Part shown: positions 1 through 6,486 of the stretch, piece by piece
How positions within the stretch are numbered: the stretch's first letter is position 1
Layout: each line of letters begins with the position of its first letter
Source of the DNA: Candidatus Nesterenkonia stercoripullorum
Lineage (GTDB): Bacteria; Actinomycetota; Actinomycetes; Actinomycetales; Micrococcaceae
Assembly (NCBI GenBank): GCA_019114115.1
Contig: DXGD01000487.1
Coordinates: forward strand, 1 to 15,562
Length of the DNA stretch: 15,562 bases
Direction of reading: 5' to 3'
The notes under the pieces: model-generated
The model's input: only the letters and a program-made list of their open reading frames with translations
What the model was told of the DNA's origin: nothing
Database searches by the model: none
Program-made: the position numbers and the translations under genes

Positions 1-1778
1 CGCAGATAGAGCAGGCGGCCGCCGTCGCGCTGAATGATCTCCAGGGCGGCCACCAGCTGGGTTCCGCAGTCGCAGCGGCGCGAGCCGAAGACGTCGCCGG
101 TCACGCACTCGGAATGGATGCGGATGAGCGGGCCGCCGGTTCCAGCACCATTGGCGCCCTTCGCGGGATCACCAGCCGGAGCGGCCGCTTCGATGAGCAT
201 GTGCTCGTGTCCGGTCGCCTCTTCGACCCACACCTGAGCGGAGAACACACCGTAGTCGGTGGGGAGCCGGACGACCGGGCCGGGGACGACGCCGGCCACC
301 GGCAGGGCACGCTGCCCATCGTCCGCCGTCTGCTCGCGGCTCGACGGGGTGTGCGCACCGGCCCCGGCTGGTGCCGCGGAATCGGCGGGCGCGGCACCGT
401 GCGCGGGGGCATGACCGGGGGTATCGCCGGGGGTATGCCCGGGCGCAGCGCTGGGGCCCTGGTCCAGGTAGGCCTGCAGGTCGTCGATGGCGATGAGCGC
501 CAGGCCATGCTGGTCGGCGAAATCGCGCAGCGCCGGCAGGCGCATCATGGAGCCGTCGTCGTGCGCCAGCTCCGCGATGACCCCCACAGGCGGCACCGAC
601 GCCAGCCGGCACAGGTCGACGGCGGCCTCAGTGTGACCTGCTCGCTCCCGGACCCCTCCCGCCTGCGCCACCAGGGGGAACATATGACCGGGCCGGGAGA
701 GGTCAGCGGGCTCGGCGGCGGGGTCGGCCAGGATGCGGGCGGTCGTCGAGCGATCTGCCGCGCTGACTCCGGTGGTGAATCCGGCGAACCGCTCGGGTGC
801 GGCGTCGCAGCTGATCGTATACGCCGTGCCTTTGGGGTCTTCATTCGCATCGACCATGGCTGGCAGGCGGAGATAGCGTGCGCGCTCCCCGCTCATCGGC
901 ACGCAGACGACGCCGGAGCTGTGGCGGATCGTGAATCCCATCAGCTCCGGCGTCGCGTGCGCGGCAGCGAAGATCAGGTCCCCTTCGTTCTCCCGGTCGG
1001 CATCGTCGACCACGACCACCGGCTTGCCCCGGCGCAGCTGCTGGACGGCGACACCGACCGGGTCCAGCACGACGGCGCGGTCGAACGCCGTCTGGCTCGC
1101 AGGCACGCGCAGCCCGCGCATCGCCTCGGCTGCCTTCTGCGCGGCTGCCTCGGGCGACCGTGGCTGCGCCACGCTCTGCCGTTGCAGCATCCGGTGGGCG
1201 TACTTGGCGAGGACGTCGACTTCGATATTGACGGTGTCGCCGAGGTGCCGAAGCCCCAATGTCGTCTCCGTGAGCGTCGTGGGGATCAGACCGACCTCGA
1301 ACCACGCCTGCTCCTGCTGGGGTTCCGAGACGGCGCTGATCGTGAGCGAGACGCCGTCGACCGCGACGGAACCCTTCTCCGCAAGGTATTCCGCGAGCTG
1401 AGCTGGCACCCGGAACCGGTGCCTGCCGTCTGCCGGGTCACGGTCGATGAGTTCTGCCGTGCCATCCACGTGCCCCTGGACCACATGGCCGTCGAGCCGC
1501 TCGCCAGCGGGCAGGCAGCGCTCGAGATTCACCCGATCACCGGGCTGGCGCAGGCCCAGCGTGGTCCGCCGCAGGGTCTCGGCGATGAGCTCCACGGTGA
1601 TGTGCTCCCCGTCCGTCTCCACGGCGGAGACGCACACCCCGTCGACGGCGATGGAGGCACCGAGCCGAAGCCCGGCGAGATGCTGCGGGGCGGAGAAGGT
1701 GAACTGCTCCACCCCCCGGTCAGGATCTGGTGTCCGCGCGGTGACGGTCCCTTGGCCGGTGACGATTCCAGTGAACAT
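1..1778 (-). CDS. ribE-ribBA: RibE-RibB-RibA fusion: riboflavin synthase + DHBP synthase + GTP cyclohydrolase II (3' end beyond window)
   Basis: One open frame of 592 codons with no stop from the ATG at 1778 to the window edge. Residues 1-200 are riboflavin synthase (two lumazines to riboflavin): MFTGIV start, duplicated barrels, Cys49, QGHVDG (His103), DGVSLT (Ser144) and [10 protein letters not shown] with Asp188. Residues about 229-438 are DHBP synthase (ribulose 5-phosphate to the four-carbon donor): [10 protein letters not shown] (258-267), RPGH (362-365), RAGHTEA (His382), Glu403. Residues about 500-592 are the start of GTP cyclohydrolase II with its zinc cysteines Cys558, Cys569 and Cys571 (SECVTGD, RRCDCG); the rest lies outside. 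The links are an Ala-rich helix-like stretch (205-228) and a long Gly/Ala/Pro/His linker (440-490). AGGAG lies 11 bases before the ATG. An in-frame ATG at 1799, overlapping the ribD stop, would add seven residues. Cytoplasmic. The domain calls are secure; the fusion is seen directly. In most actinobacteria ribE and ribBA are separate genes. Confidence 0.93.
   Translation of the reverse strand, partial: MFTGIVTGQGTVTARTPDPDRGVEQFTFSAPQHLAGLRLGASIAVDGVCVSAVETDGEHITVELIAETLRRTTLGLRQPGDRVNLERCLPAGERLDGHVVQGHVDGTAELIDRDPADGRHRFRVPAQLAEYLAEKGSVAVDGVSLTISAVSEPQQEQAWFEVGLIPTTLTETTLGLRHLGDTVNIEVDVLAKYAHRMLQRQSVAQPRSPEAAAQKAAEAMRGLRVPASQTAFDRAVVLDPVGVAVQQLRRGKPVVVVDDADRENEGDLIFAAAHATPELMGFTIRHSSGVVCVPMSGERARYLRLPAMVDANEDPKGTAYTISCDAAPERFAGFTTGVSAADRSTTARILADPAAEPADLSRPGHMFPLVAQAGGVRERAGHTEAAVDLCRLASVPPVGVIAELAHDDGSMMRLPALRDFADQHGLALIAIDDLQAYLDQGPSAAPGHTPGDTPGHAPAHGAAPADSAAPAGAGAHTPSSREQTADDGQRALPVAGVVPGPVVRLPTDYGVFSAQVWVEEATGHEHMLIEAAAPAGDPAKGANGAGTGGPLIRIHSECVTGDVFGSRRCDCGTQLVAALEIIQRDGGRLLYL
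405..440 (-). repeat. 12-bp tandem repeat, three copies, in the RibB-RibA linker
   Basis: Three adjacent 12-base units (405-416, 417-428, 429-440), each with a GGGGG start on the plus strand. On the minus strand they encode a tetrapeptide-like run [12 protein letters not shown] in the linker between the RibB and RibA domains. Copies differ at a few bases. The unit keeps the reading frame, so copy number could change linker length without breaking the protein. Confidence 0.8.
1119..1121 (-). promoter_or_regulatory. Possible internal start codon for a stand-alone RibBA product
   Basis: In-frame ATG (Met220) in the linker between RibE and RibB, about nine residues before the RibB domain begins. 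A weak purine-rich stretch (GAAGG) lies about 10 bases upstream on the minus strand. It sits where a separate ribBA gene would be expected to start, so it may be the old start codon. Use in the cell is pure inference. Confidence 0.25.
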
Positions 1779-1795
1779 AGGGGCTGCGGCTCCTG

Positions 1796-2968
1796 TCATT
1801 GAGCGGGATGGGGGTAGCTGGTGGGAGCGTCGCTGCCCGACCGCGGCGGCTGGGCAGGTGCCAGGTGGAGGCAGACGTCGTCGCCGAGAATCGACACGGG
1901 CCCGTCCTCGGCCGGGTCCAGGCGAAAGTGATGGGCTTGGTCCAATGTGGCGACGCCGATATCGCCGAGGCTGTGCCGATCCCCGCCGAGCAGCATCGGG
2001 GCGTGGTACACGAAGACTTCGTCCACCAGGTCTTCGGCGAAGAAGGCAGAGAGCACGCTCTGCCCACCCTCGACGAGGACATGCCGTACCGGATACCCGT
2101 CATGGACCACCTCGGCGAGTTCGGCCAAGGCGGCTCGGGGGTCGCGCGTGCGCAGCTGGAGCCAGCCATCCCCCTCGGCATGCCCCTGCTTCAGCTGGGC
2201 TTCCTCACGGATCTGGCGACGACCCATCACGCACCTGAGCGGCTGGTGATCCACGACTGCTCCTGTTTCGTCGCGCGCCGTCAGCTTCGGGTCGTCGACC
2301 TCGACGGTGTTCGTCCCCACCAGGATGGCATCGATGCGCTGCCTCACACGGTGGGTATGCACCCGTGACGCGGTGCCCGTGATCCACTGGCTCGTACCGT
2401 CTGCGGCGGCGATGCGGGCGTCCAGGCTCTGAGCCAGGTGCACGGTGACGAACGGCCGGTCCTCGTGCCGGGCGCGTTCCCATCGCCAATTCAGATCTCG
2501 GGCCTGAGGTTCCAGGACCCCGCCCATGACGCTGATGCCCTGGCCCGAGAGAACCGAGGATCCGCCACCAGCCGAGAGGGTAGGGTCTGCCGTCCCGAAG
2601 ACCACCCGCGTGACTCCAGCGGCGGCGATGACCTCGGTGCAGGCCGGTTGCCGACCGTGGTGGCGGCAGGGCTCCAATGTGGAGATCAGCGTCAGATCCT
2701 CGGGGCCTCGAGCCGCGCCCAGGGCTGGAAAGCCCTGGGCCTTCCGAGAGCCGTGCGTCCCGTCGAGCAGCCCGCTGGCCTCAAGCACGGAATACTCCGC
2801 ATGGGGGCTTCCCGCGCCCCGATGGTAGCCGAGGGCGACGACGTCGCCTTCGGGGTCCACGAGCGCGGCCCCGACCAGCGGGTTGGCACCCCTGGCCCCA
2901 TGATTGGCCGCTTCGATCGCCAGCTCCATGGCCCGTTCTATCGCTGAGCGGGTGAGGTCGATGCTCAT
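1796..2968 (-). CDS. ribD: Bifunctional diaminohydroxyphosphoribosylaminopyrimidine deaminase / 5-amino-6-ribosylamino-uracil reductase RibD
   Basis: 390 residues, normal for RibD. It performs the two steps after GTP cyclohydrolase II: deamination of the pyrimidine and NADPH-dependent reduction of the ribose chain. The N-terminal deaminase has the zinc site PHAE (His56, Glu58) and [11 protein letters not shown] (Cys101, Cys110). The C-terminal reductase shows [33 protein letters not shown] and HVLVEGG. The start at 2968 is chosen because the deaminase fold begins directly after it and because it forms an ATGA overlap with the pnuX stop, which implies coupled translation. The same frame stays open further upstream to 3298, but that part lies over pnuX and has no RibD similarity. 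The C-terminal tail (about 370-390) is Ser/Pro-rich. The ribE-ribBA fusion follows after 17 bases. Confidence 0.95.
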   Translation of the reverse strand: MSIDLTRSAIERAMELAIEAANHGARGANPLVGAALVDPEGDVVALGYHRGAGSPHAEYSVLEASGLLDGTHGSRKAQGFPALGAARGPEDLTLISTLEPCRHHGRQPACTEVIAAAGVTRVVFGTADPTLSAGGGSSVLSGQGISVMGGVLEPQARDLNWRWERARHEDRPFVTVHLAQSLDARIAAADGTSQWITGTASRVHTHRVRQRIDAILVGTNTVEVDDPKLTARDETGAVVDHQPLRCVMGRRQIREEAQLKQGHAEGDGWLQLRTRDPRAALAELAEVVHDGYPVRHVLVEGGQSVLSAFFAEDLVDEVFVYHAPMLLGGDRHSLGDIGVATLDQAHHFRLDPAEDGPVSILGDDVCLHLAPAQPPRSGSDAPTSYPHPAQ

Positions 2969-3747
2969 TGGAGAGCACCACCTGGCGTGGAGGCGCTGCG
3001 GCCCGGGCCGGCAGGGCGCTCCGGTGAATCCTCGGCACGTTCGATGCGCGGGTCGAGGTGAAGGGTCTGCACTCGAGGTTTTGCCCGCGCGTTGGCTCGC
3101 CACCAGACGAAGAAGCCGACGAGCGTGAAGACGCCGTAGAAGAGGTACATGAACGCCGAGGCGTAATATCCGGCGGAGAAGAGCAGCGGCACCCCGACGA
3201 TGTCGACAGCCACCCAGATCAGCCAGAACTCTACCCACCCGCGGGCCATCCCGTACGTCGCCAGCAGCGAACCCACGAAGGTCCACGCGTCGGCCCACAC
3301 CGGCTCATAGCTGCCCAAGGCCCGGAACACTGGCGTCAGAGCCGCGGTACCGCCGATCAGCGCGATGACCAGCCCGATACGTGCGCGGCCGCCTGCCCAC
3401 ACCGGAGTGATCGCGCCTGCGTCCTCGTCAGCGCCGGCTTCAGCGGAGCGCGCGCGCTTGCTCTGCTGCCAGCGGATCCATCCGTAGATCGAGACCGCCA
3501 GGAACATAATCTGACGCCCCGCCTGGCCCAGCAGTGAAGGGTTGGCGTCCAGGCCGATGAACGACCCGGCGAAGACAGTCAGCAGGATCAGGTTGCCGAG
3601 GATTCCGACGGGCCAGGCCCAGACCTTGCGGAACATGCCACCCAGGGCGCAGGCAAGCCCGAATCCGTTGCCGATGACCTCGCGCAGCAGGAGGCCGCTC
3701 CCCGCGACCTCGATCTCAGCCTCGAGCAGCCAGCGTAGGGTTTCCAT
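2965..3747 (-). CDS. pnuX: PnuC-family riboflavin transporter PnuX
   Basis: 260 residues with about seven hydrophobic segments (near 24-38, 45-64, 76-92, 122-140, 152-166, 170-190, 195-216). It has the PnuC-type aromatic segment YGWIRWQQ (88-95) and KVWAWPVGILGN (41-52). PnuC proteins carry NMN or vitamin precursors across the membrane by facilitated diffusion. The subgroup sitting behind RFN riboswitches in actinobacteria has been named PnuX and assigned to riboflavin uptake; that context is present here, so riboflavin is the inferred substrate. An acidic/basic loop (94-120) and a long charged, Pro-rich C-terminal tail (220-260) are probably cytoplasmic. The ATG at 3747 is preceded by GGAGGG with a long 14-base gap; the longer frame to 3801 would run through that Shine-Dalgarno site. 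It is the first gene of the operon and overlaps ribD by four bases. Confidence 0.88.
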   Translation of the reverse strand: METLRWLLEAEIEVAGSGLLLREVIGNGFGLACALGGMFRKVWAWPVGILGNLILLTVFAGSFIGLDANPSLLGQAGRQIMFLAVSIYGWIRWQQSKRARSAEAGADEDAGAITPVWAGGRARIGLVIALIGGTAALTPVFRALGSYEPVWADAWTFVGSLLATYGMARGWVEFWLIWVAVDIVGVPLLFSAGYYASAFMYLFYGVFTLVGFFVWWRANARAKPRVQTLHLDPRIERAEDSPERPAGPGRSASTPGGALQ

Positions 3748-3761
3748 GGATGTGCCGTGAT

Positions 3762-3829
3762 CCCTCCGGTGTGATCCTGCCTCGGCTCCGGGGGACGGCA
3801 TCTTCGAGGTATCACGTGCGAGGAGGGTC
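3762..3829 (-). promoter_or_regulatory. Predicted expression platform: pnuX Shine-Dalgarno and complementary anti-SD segment
   Basis: On the minus-strand RNA, GACCCTCC (3822-3829) can pair with GGAGGGATC, which contains the pnuX Shine-Dalgarno GGAGGG (3762-3767); the helix has one bulged A. It lies just after the FMN aptamer. No U-tract follows, so control at translation start fits better than a terminator. Pairing is seen; the switching mechanism is inferred. Confidence 0.45.
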
Positions 3830-3855
3830 TATGCAGGCCGACCGTACACGATCAT

Positions 3856-4000
3856 CGCGCTTCTCCCATCCAGACTGTAACTGTCGGTGCCGGAATTCCA
3901 CCGGCTCAACCGGCCGCATCCGCCCTGCTGAGGGCGAGTGCAAGCCGGGTCGCGGACTATCACCGCCGGTTCGGACTTTCACCGACCCCGGAGCACGAAT
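3856..4000 (-). promoter_or_regulatory. FMN riboswitch (RFN element)
   Basis: The minus strand shows the conserved RFN blocks in the right order: GGTCGGTGAAAGTCCG and AACCGGCGGTGATAGTCC near the 5' end, a variable hairpin (GCCCTCAGCAGGGC), then GGTTGAGCCGGTGGAATTCC, GGCACCGACAGTTACAGTCT and GGATGGGAGAAG. This is the FMN-binding aptamer that normally lowers expression of riboflavin genes when FMN is plentiful. It lies about 110 bases upstream of pnuX and should govern pnuX, ribD and the ribE-ribBA fusion. The outer boundary (stem P1) is approximate. Confidence 0.96.
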
Positions 4001-4008
4001 CTCTCGCT

Positions 4009-4037
4009 AGTATTCTGCCACAGAAACCAGGGGTCAG
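4009..4037 (-). promoter_or_regulatory. Likely promoter of the riboflavin operon
   Basis: On the minus strand, CTGACC (4032-4037) and AATACT (4009-4014) are 17 bases apart, each matching the -35/-10 consensus at four of six positions. Transcription would begin near 4001, just before the FMN aptamer and just after the tRNA terminator, which is the expected place. Confidence 0.45.
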
Positions 4038-4073
4038 CGGCGCGAAGATGTCGCCAGATGTCGCCGTGACAGC

Positions 4074-4112
4074 GAAAAGCCCGCCGCCGGCTGTTCCGGT
4101 GACGGGCTTTTC
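4074..4112 (-). terminator. Rho-independent terminator of the tRNA cluster
   Basis: A perfect 10-bp stem, GAAAAGCCCG (4074-4083) against CGGGCTTTTC (4103-4112), with an inner CCGG/CCGG stem. On the minus strand it ends in TTTTC. It lies directly after the last tRNA gene and before the riboflavin promoter, so it separates the two operons. The stem is symmetrical, so it could also stop plus-strand transcripts. Confidence 0.85.
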
Positions 4113-4118
4113 GTGATC

Positions 4119-4195
4119 TGGAGCGGATGACGAGATTCGAACTCGCGACCCTCACCATGGCAAGGTGATGCTCTAGCCAGCTGAGCTACATCCGC
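4119..4195 (-). tRNA. tRNA-Gly (GCC), copy 1, with encoded CCA
   Basis: The cloverleaf is complete: acceptor stem GCGGATG/CATCCGC, D arm GCTC/GAGC, anticodon stem TCACC/GGTGA with loop TTGCCAT (anticodon GCC), T arm GCGAG-TTCGAAT-CTCGT. The discriminator is T (4122) and CCA is encoded at 4119-4121. It is the last gene of the cluster. The mature body is identical to the copy at 4574-4647. Confidence 0.97.
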
Positions 4196-4237
4196 AGGAA
4201 GACTTCCCGGCGCCTTGTGGGCCTGGAAAGCCTGCCG

Positions 4238-4309
4238 TGCGCGATACTGGGATCGAACCAGTGACCTCTTCCGTGTCAGGGAAGCGCGCTACCGCTGCGC
4301 CAATCGCGC
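4238..4309 (-). tRNA. tRNA-Val (GAC)
   Basis: Acceptor stem GCGCGAT/ATCGCGC, D arm GCGC/GCGC, anticodon stem CTTCC/GGAAG with loop CTGACAC (anticodon GAC), T arm ACTGG-TTCGATC-CCAGT, discriminator A. CCA is not encoded. It follows tRNA-Cys after 83 bases, in a spacer that holds small hairpins and no gene. Confidence 0.97.
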
Positions 4310-4392
4310 GTATTCAACTGTTCCTGAGCTGGCTCAGGAGGCACCCCTTACGGGGAGCCCGTTCGGCGTGGCCTTGCTCGGCCGCACCTGCG

Positions 4393-4463
4393 AGGTGGGG
4401 ACGGGAATCGAACCCGCGTTGACGGCTTTGCAGGCCGCTGCCTCGCCACTCGGCCACCCCACC
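4393..4463 (-). tRNA. tRNA-Cys (GCA)
   Basis: Acceptor stem GGTGGGG/CCCCACC, D arm GCC/GGC, anticodon stem GCGGC/GCCGT with loop CTGCAAA (anticodon GCA), T arm GCGGG-TTCGATT-CCCGT, discriminator T. CCA is not encoded. About 110 bases separate it from the upstream tRNA-Gly. Gly-Cys-Val is a common tRNA order in actinobacteria. Confidence 0.97.
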
Positions 4464-4573
4464 GTACCCGGTAGTTTCCTACGCGGATCCCGGCGGCCAA
4501 GCCATCAAGGCCTGCACGCCGCATGCTGATCCCGGTGATTGACCCTGCCGAAGCAGCACAATCGCCGATCACG

Positions 4574-4647
4574 AGCGGATGACGAGATTCGAACTCGCGA
4601 CCCTCACCATGGCAAGGTGATGCTCTAGCCAGCTGAGCTACATCCGC
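4574..4647 (-). tRNA. tRNA-Gly (GCC), copy 2, without encoded CCA
   Basis: First gene of the cluster. It has the same cloverleaf and anticodon GCC as copy 1, base for base over the whole tRNA body, but after discriminator T the sequence continues CGT instead of CCA. The end must therefore be finished by the CCA-adding enzyme, unlike copy 1. Confidence 0.97.
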
Positions 4648-4671
4648 ATGTGTCTGTGACGACGAGAAGAA

Positions 4672-4701
4672 ACTCTACCCAGAGATTTCGCGGTCGTCCA
4701 A
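4672..4701 (-). promoter_or_regulatory. Likely promoter of the tRNA cluster
   Basis: On the minus strand, TTGGAC (4696-4701) and TAGAGT (4672-4677) are separated by 18 bases. Transcription would start near 4665, about 18 bases before the first tRNA-Gly. The TTG and TAxAxT positions agree with the housekeeping sigma consensus. Confidence 0.55.
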
Positions 4702-4772
4702 TCGAGTCTGTCGTGGCCTCAGGACGCGCCGTCGTGCCCGTCCTGCGGTGGCCATGGCAGACTGGCTCCACG

Positions 4773-5624
4773 ATGACACAACCCTCCCTCGCCCACGCCA
4801 CGGAGTTCGGGCGCATGTACTCCAGGTCTCTTGCCACCGCACCGGAAATGCCCTCGATCACGACGGTGATCGGGCAGGAGCATCAGGATCTCACCGGCTG
4901 GGCGGGCCATATGGCCACCCAAGCCCTGGCCGCCGACCCCAGGCTCCCTTCAGCCTGCACCTCAGCGACCCAGCTGAAACGCCTCGCACGAGAAGCGGCT
5001 GGCGCTGCCGAGCGCTTCCGGGACACCGCTGCGGCACGTGGTGACCGAGTCCACGACTACGCCGAACAGGTCGCGCTGCGCTCATTGGGTGAGGAACACC
5101 ACGCTGATCGCGCCAGAGAACTGCTCGCGGAGCACGGTGAGTCTGGTTTCGCCGTCCATTTCGACCACTGGTGGGAGCTCTACGGTGTCAAACCGCTGGC
5201 GGCCGAGCTCACAGTCTGGAATCACGCTGTGGGCTATGCCGGGACCCTGGATCTGGTGGCAGAGATCGGCGGCCGCACCTGTCTCATCGACTTCAAGACC
5301 AAATCCCTGACCCGGGACGGGCGGGCCAAGCCGCTTCGGGATTCGGTGGTGATGCAGCTCGTCGCGGGGATGCAGGCCGAAGAGGTGCTTGTCGACGCCG
5401 CTGCCGGACAGTGGGACCCGTGGCCGTTCGGCAAGGATCTCGTCCTGCTGGCAGTGGCCGTCTCCGAAGCGGAGGTCGTCGCGGCGCAGGCCGAGCCGGC
5501 GTCGCTGAAATCTCACTGGCACAAGTTCTGGGCGCTGCGGCAAGTGTGGGAGCACGGACGCGCCGTGGTCGAGTCGGGTCGGGCGCTGCGGCCGGTGCCG
5601 CCCCCGGCAGGCCCACTCTCCTGA
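4773..5624 (+). CDS. PD-(D/E)XK nuclease-fold protein, uncharacterised
   Basis: 283 residues from the ATG at 4773. The order of motifs matches the RecB/Cas4-like PD-(D/E)XK fold: RGDRVHDYAE (89-98, His94), a conserved Glu145 in AELTVWN, YAGTLD (155-160, Asp160), LIDFKTKS (171-178, Asp173 and Lys175) and VVMQLVAGM with Gln195. All expected metal and catalytic positions are present, so it could be an active DNA nuclease. There is no helicase part, so it is a small single-domain member. No signal peptide. An upstream in-frame ATG at 4650 would add 41 residues, but that part overlaps the tRNA promoter and looks non-coding. No Shine-Dalgarno is visible; CAGACT nine bases before the ATG could be a -10 box of a nearly leaderless mRNA. 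Specific substrate and partners are unknown. Promoter regions of this gene and the tRNA operon diverge. Confidence 0.75.
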   Translation: MTQPSLAHATEFGRMYSRSLATAPEMPSITTVIGQEHQDLTGWAGHMATQALAADPRLPSACTSATQLKRLAREAAGAAERFRDTAAARGDRVHDYAEQVALRSLGEEHHADRARELLAEHGESGFAVHFDHWWELYGVKPLAAELTVWNHAVGYAGTLDLVAEIGGRTCLIDFKTKSLTRDGRAKPLRDSVVMQLVAGMQAEEVLVDAAAGQWDPWPFGKDLVLLAVAVSEAEVVAAQAEPASLKSHWHKFWALRQVWEHGRAVVESGRALRPVPPPAGPLS

Positions 5625-5662
5625 GCGCCACAGGCGCGGCGGAGAAACCGCACTGTCCCCGG

Positions 5663-5668
5663 TAGGAT
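5663..5668 (+). promoter_or_regulatory. -10 box (TAGGAT) of def
   Basis: TAGGAT ends 10 bases before the def ATG, so transcription would begin only a few bases before the start codon. No good -35 hexamer and no Shine-Dalgarno are visible. The same hexamer occurs before fmt and rpe. Confidence 0.45.
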
Positions 5669-5678
5669 GGTCCCTGCC

Positions 5679-6389
5679 ATGGCAGAGTTCAGCATCCGGC
5701 AGATCGGTGATCCGATTCTGCGCACCCCCACAGACCAGATCCATTCCGTGGATGACACCGTGCGTCGTCTCATCTCGTCGATGTACGAGGCCATGGACCG
5801 GGCCCGGGGCATCGGCCTTGCTGCCCCGCAGATCGGGCGCGGGGTGAGCATCTTCGTCTACGGCGTCGGCGAGTCTCGTGGCGCTGTCATCAACCCGCAG
5901 CTCACCGGCGAGGGCATGCTTGCGCCGACTCCCCGCGAAAACTCAGGAAGCGGTCCTGCGGCTGCCGCTGCGCAGACCAGGCACCACGATGCCGCGGAGG
6001 CTGACGAGGAGCGCTTCATCAAAGAAGGGTGCCTTTCGGTCTCCGGCATCTATGCGCCCGTGCCGAGATATCAGAAGGTCACGCTCACCGGTCTGGACGA
6101 GGACGGCAAGCACCTTGAGCTGCAGGTAGAAGGGCTCCTGGCCGCCTGCTTCCAGCATGAAGTCGACCACCTGCACGGCCGGCTCTTCGTGGACCGGCTG
6201 CGCGGAGAGCTCAAGCGCTCGGCGATGCAGACTCTGCGCGCTCGGGACTACCCCAGCTCGCACGTCAAGCCAGCAGAAAAGGGCAGGGCGGGAGCGCAGT
6301 CGCAGGGTCCGGAGTCACAGGGCCTGAAGTCACAGGGCCCGAATTCGAGCGGATCCAGCTTTCTGGCGCCCGGATTCACCGCGCGCTGA
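5679..6389 (+). CDS. def: Peptide deformylase
   Basis: 236 residues. Removes the formyl group from the N-terminal methionine of new proteins at the ribosome exit. All three family motifs are present: GIGLAAPQIG (44-53), EGCLS (116-120, metal ligand Cys118) and QHEVDH (159-164, two His ligands and catalytic Glu161). Two oddities: an insert of about 30 low-complexity residues (80-112, including an Ala run and RHHDAAEADEE) before motif 2, and a C-terminal extension with three SQG repeats (208-222). The family is usually shorter by about that much. The ATG at 5679 is chosen because the fold begins there; the ATG at 5667 overlaps the -10 box. It is followed by fmt after about 100 bases, the usual partner that adds the formyl group in the first place. 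Confidence 0.96.
   Translation: MAEFSIRQIGDPILRTPTDQIHSVDDTVRRLISSMYEAMDRARGIGLAAPQIGRGVSIFVYGVGESRGAVINPQLTGEGMLAPTPRENSGSGPAAAAAQTRHHDAAEADEERFIKEGCLSVSGIYAPVPRYQKVTLTGLDEDGKHLELQVEGLLAACFQHEVDHLHGRLFVDRLRGELKRSAMQTLRARDYPSSHVKPAEKGRAGAQSQGPESQGLKSQGPNSSGSSFLAPGFTAR
6300..6344 (+). repeat. 15-bp tandem repeat, three copies, in the 3' part of def
   Basis: Units at 6300-6314, 6315-6329 and 6330-6344, with TCACAGGGCC as the shared core (the first copy has two changes). They encode SQGPE-SQGLK-SQGPN in the disordered tail of the deformylase. The period is a multiple of three, so frame is kept. Confidence 0.85.
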
Positions 6390-6416
6390 CACCTCACGCG
6401 CTGACCCGCCACGGGT

Positions 6417-6422
6417 TAGGAT
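6417..6422 (+). promoter_or_regulatory. -10 box (TAGGAT) before fmt
   Basis: TAGGAT preceded by GGT, in the intergenic gap after def. It predicts transcription from about 6428. The upstream ATG at 6421 overlaps the box and would not be in the mRNA, which supports a start at 6487 or another codon downstream. Confidence 0.4.
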
Positions 6423-6486
6423 GGACCACTGCCCACATTGCCCGTTGCCCGCACCCGCGGGCCAGGCCACCTGCTTTGCGGAGACC

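Noticed and set aside
114..1802. 562-codon open frame on the plus strand
   Set aside because: It lies antisense to the ribE-ribBA fusion, shows no domain, and is Arg/Gly/His-rich as expected from a shadow frame in GC-rich DNA.
2969..3298. N-terminal extension giving a 500-residue RibD
   Set aside because: The added part lies over pnuX in another frame and has no relation to RibD; the ATGA overlap gives a natural start at 2968.
4215..4529. 104-codon plus-strand frame across the tRNA genes
   Set aside because: It is the reverse complement of tRNA-Val and tRNA-Cys and cannot be a sensible coding region.
4119..4648. Repeated blocks that might suggest a CRISPR array or attachment site
   Set aside because: The repeats are full tRNA-Gly genes; there are only two, with tRNA genes between, and no integrase or cas gene nearby.
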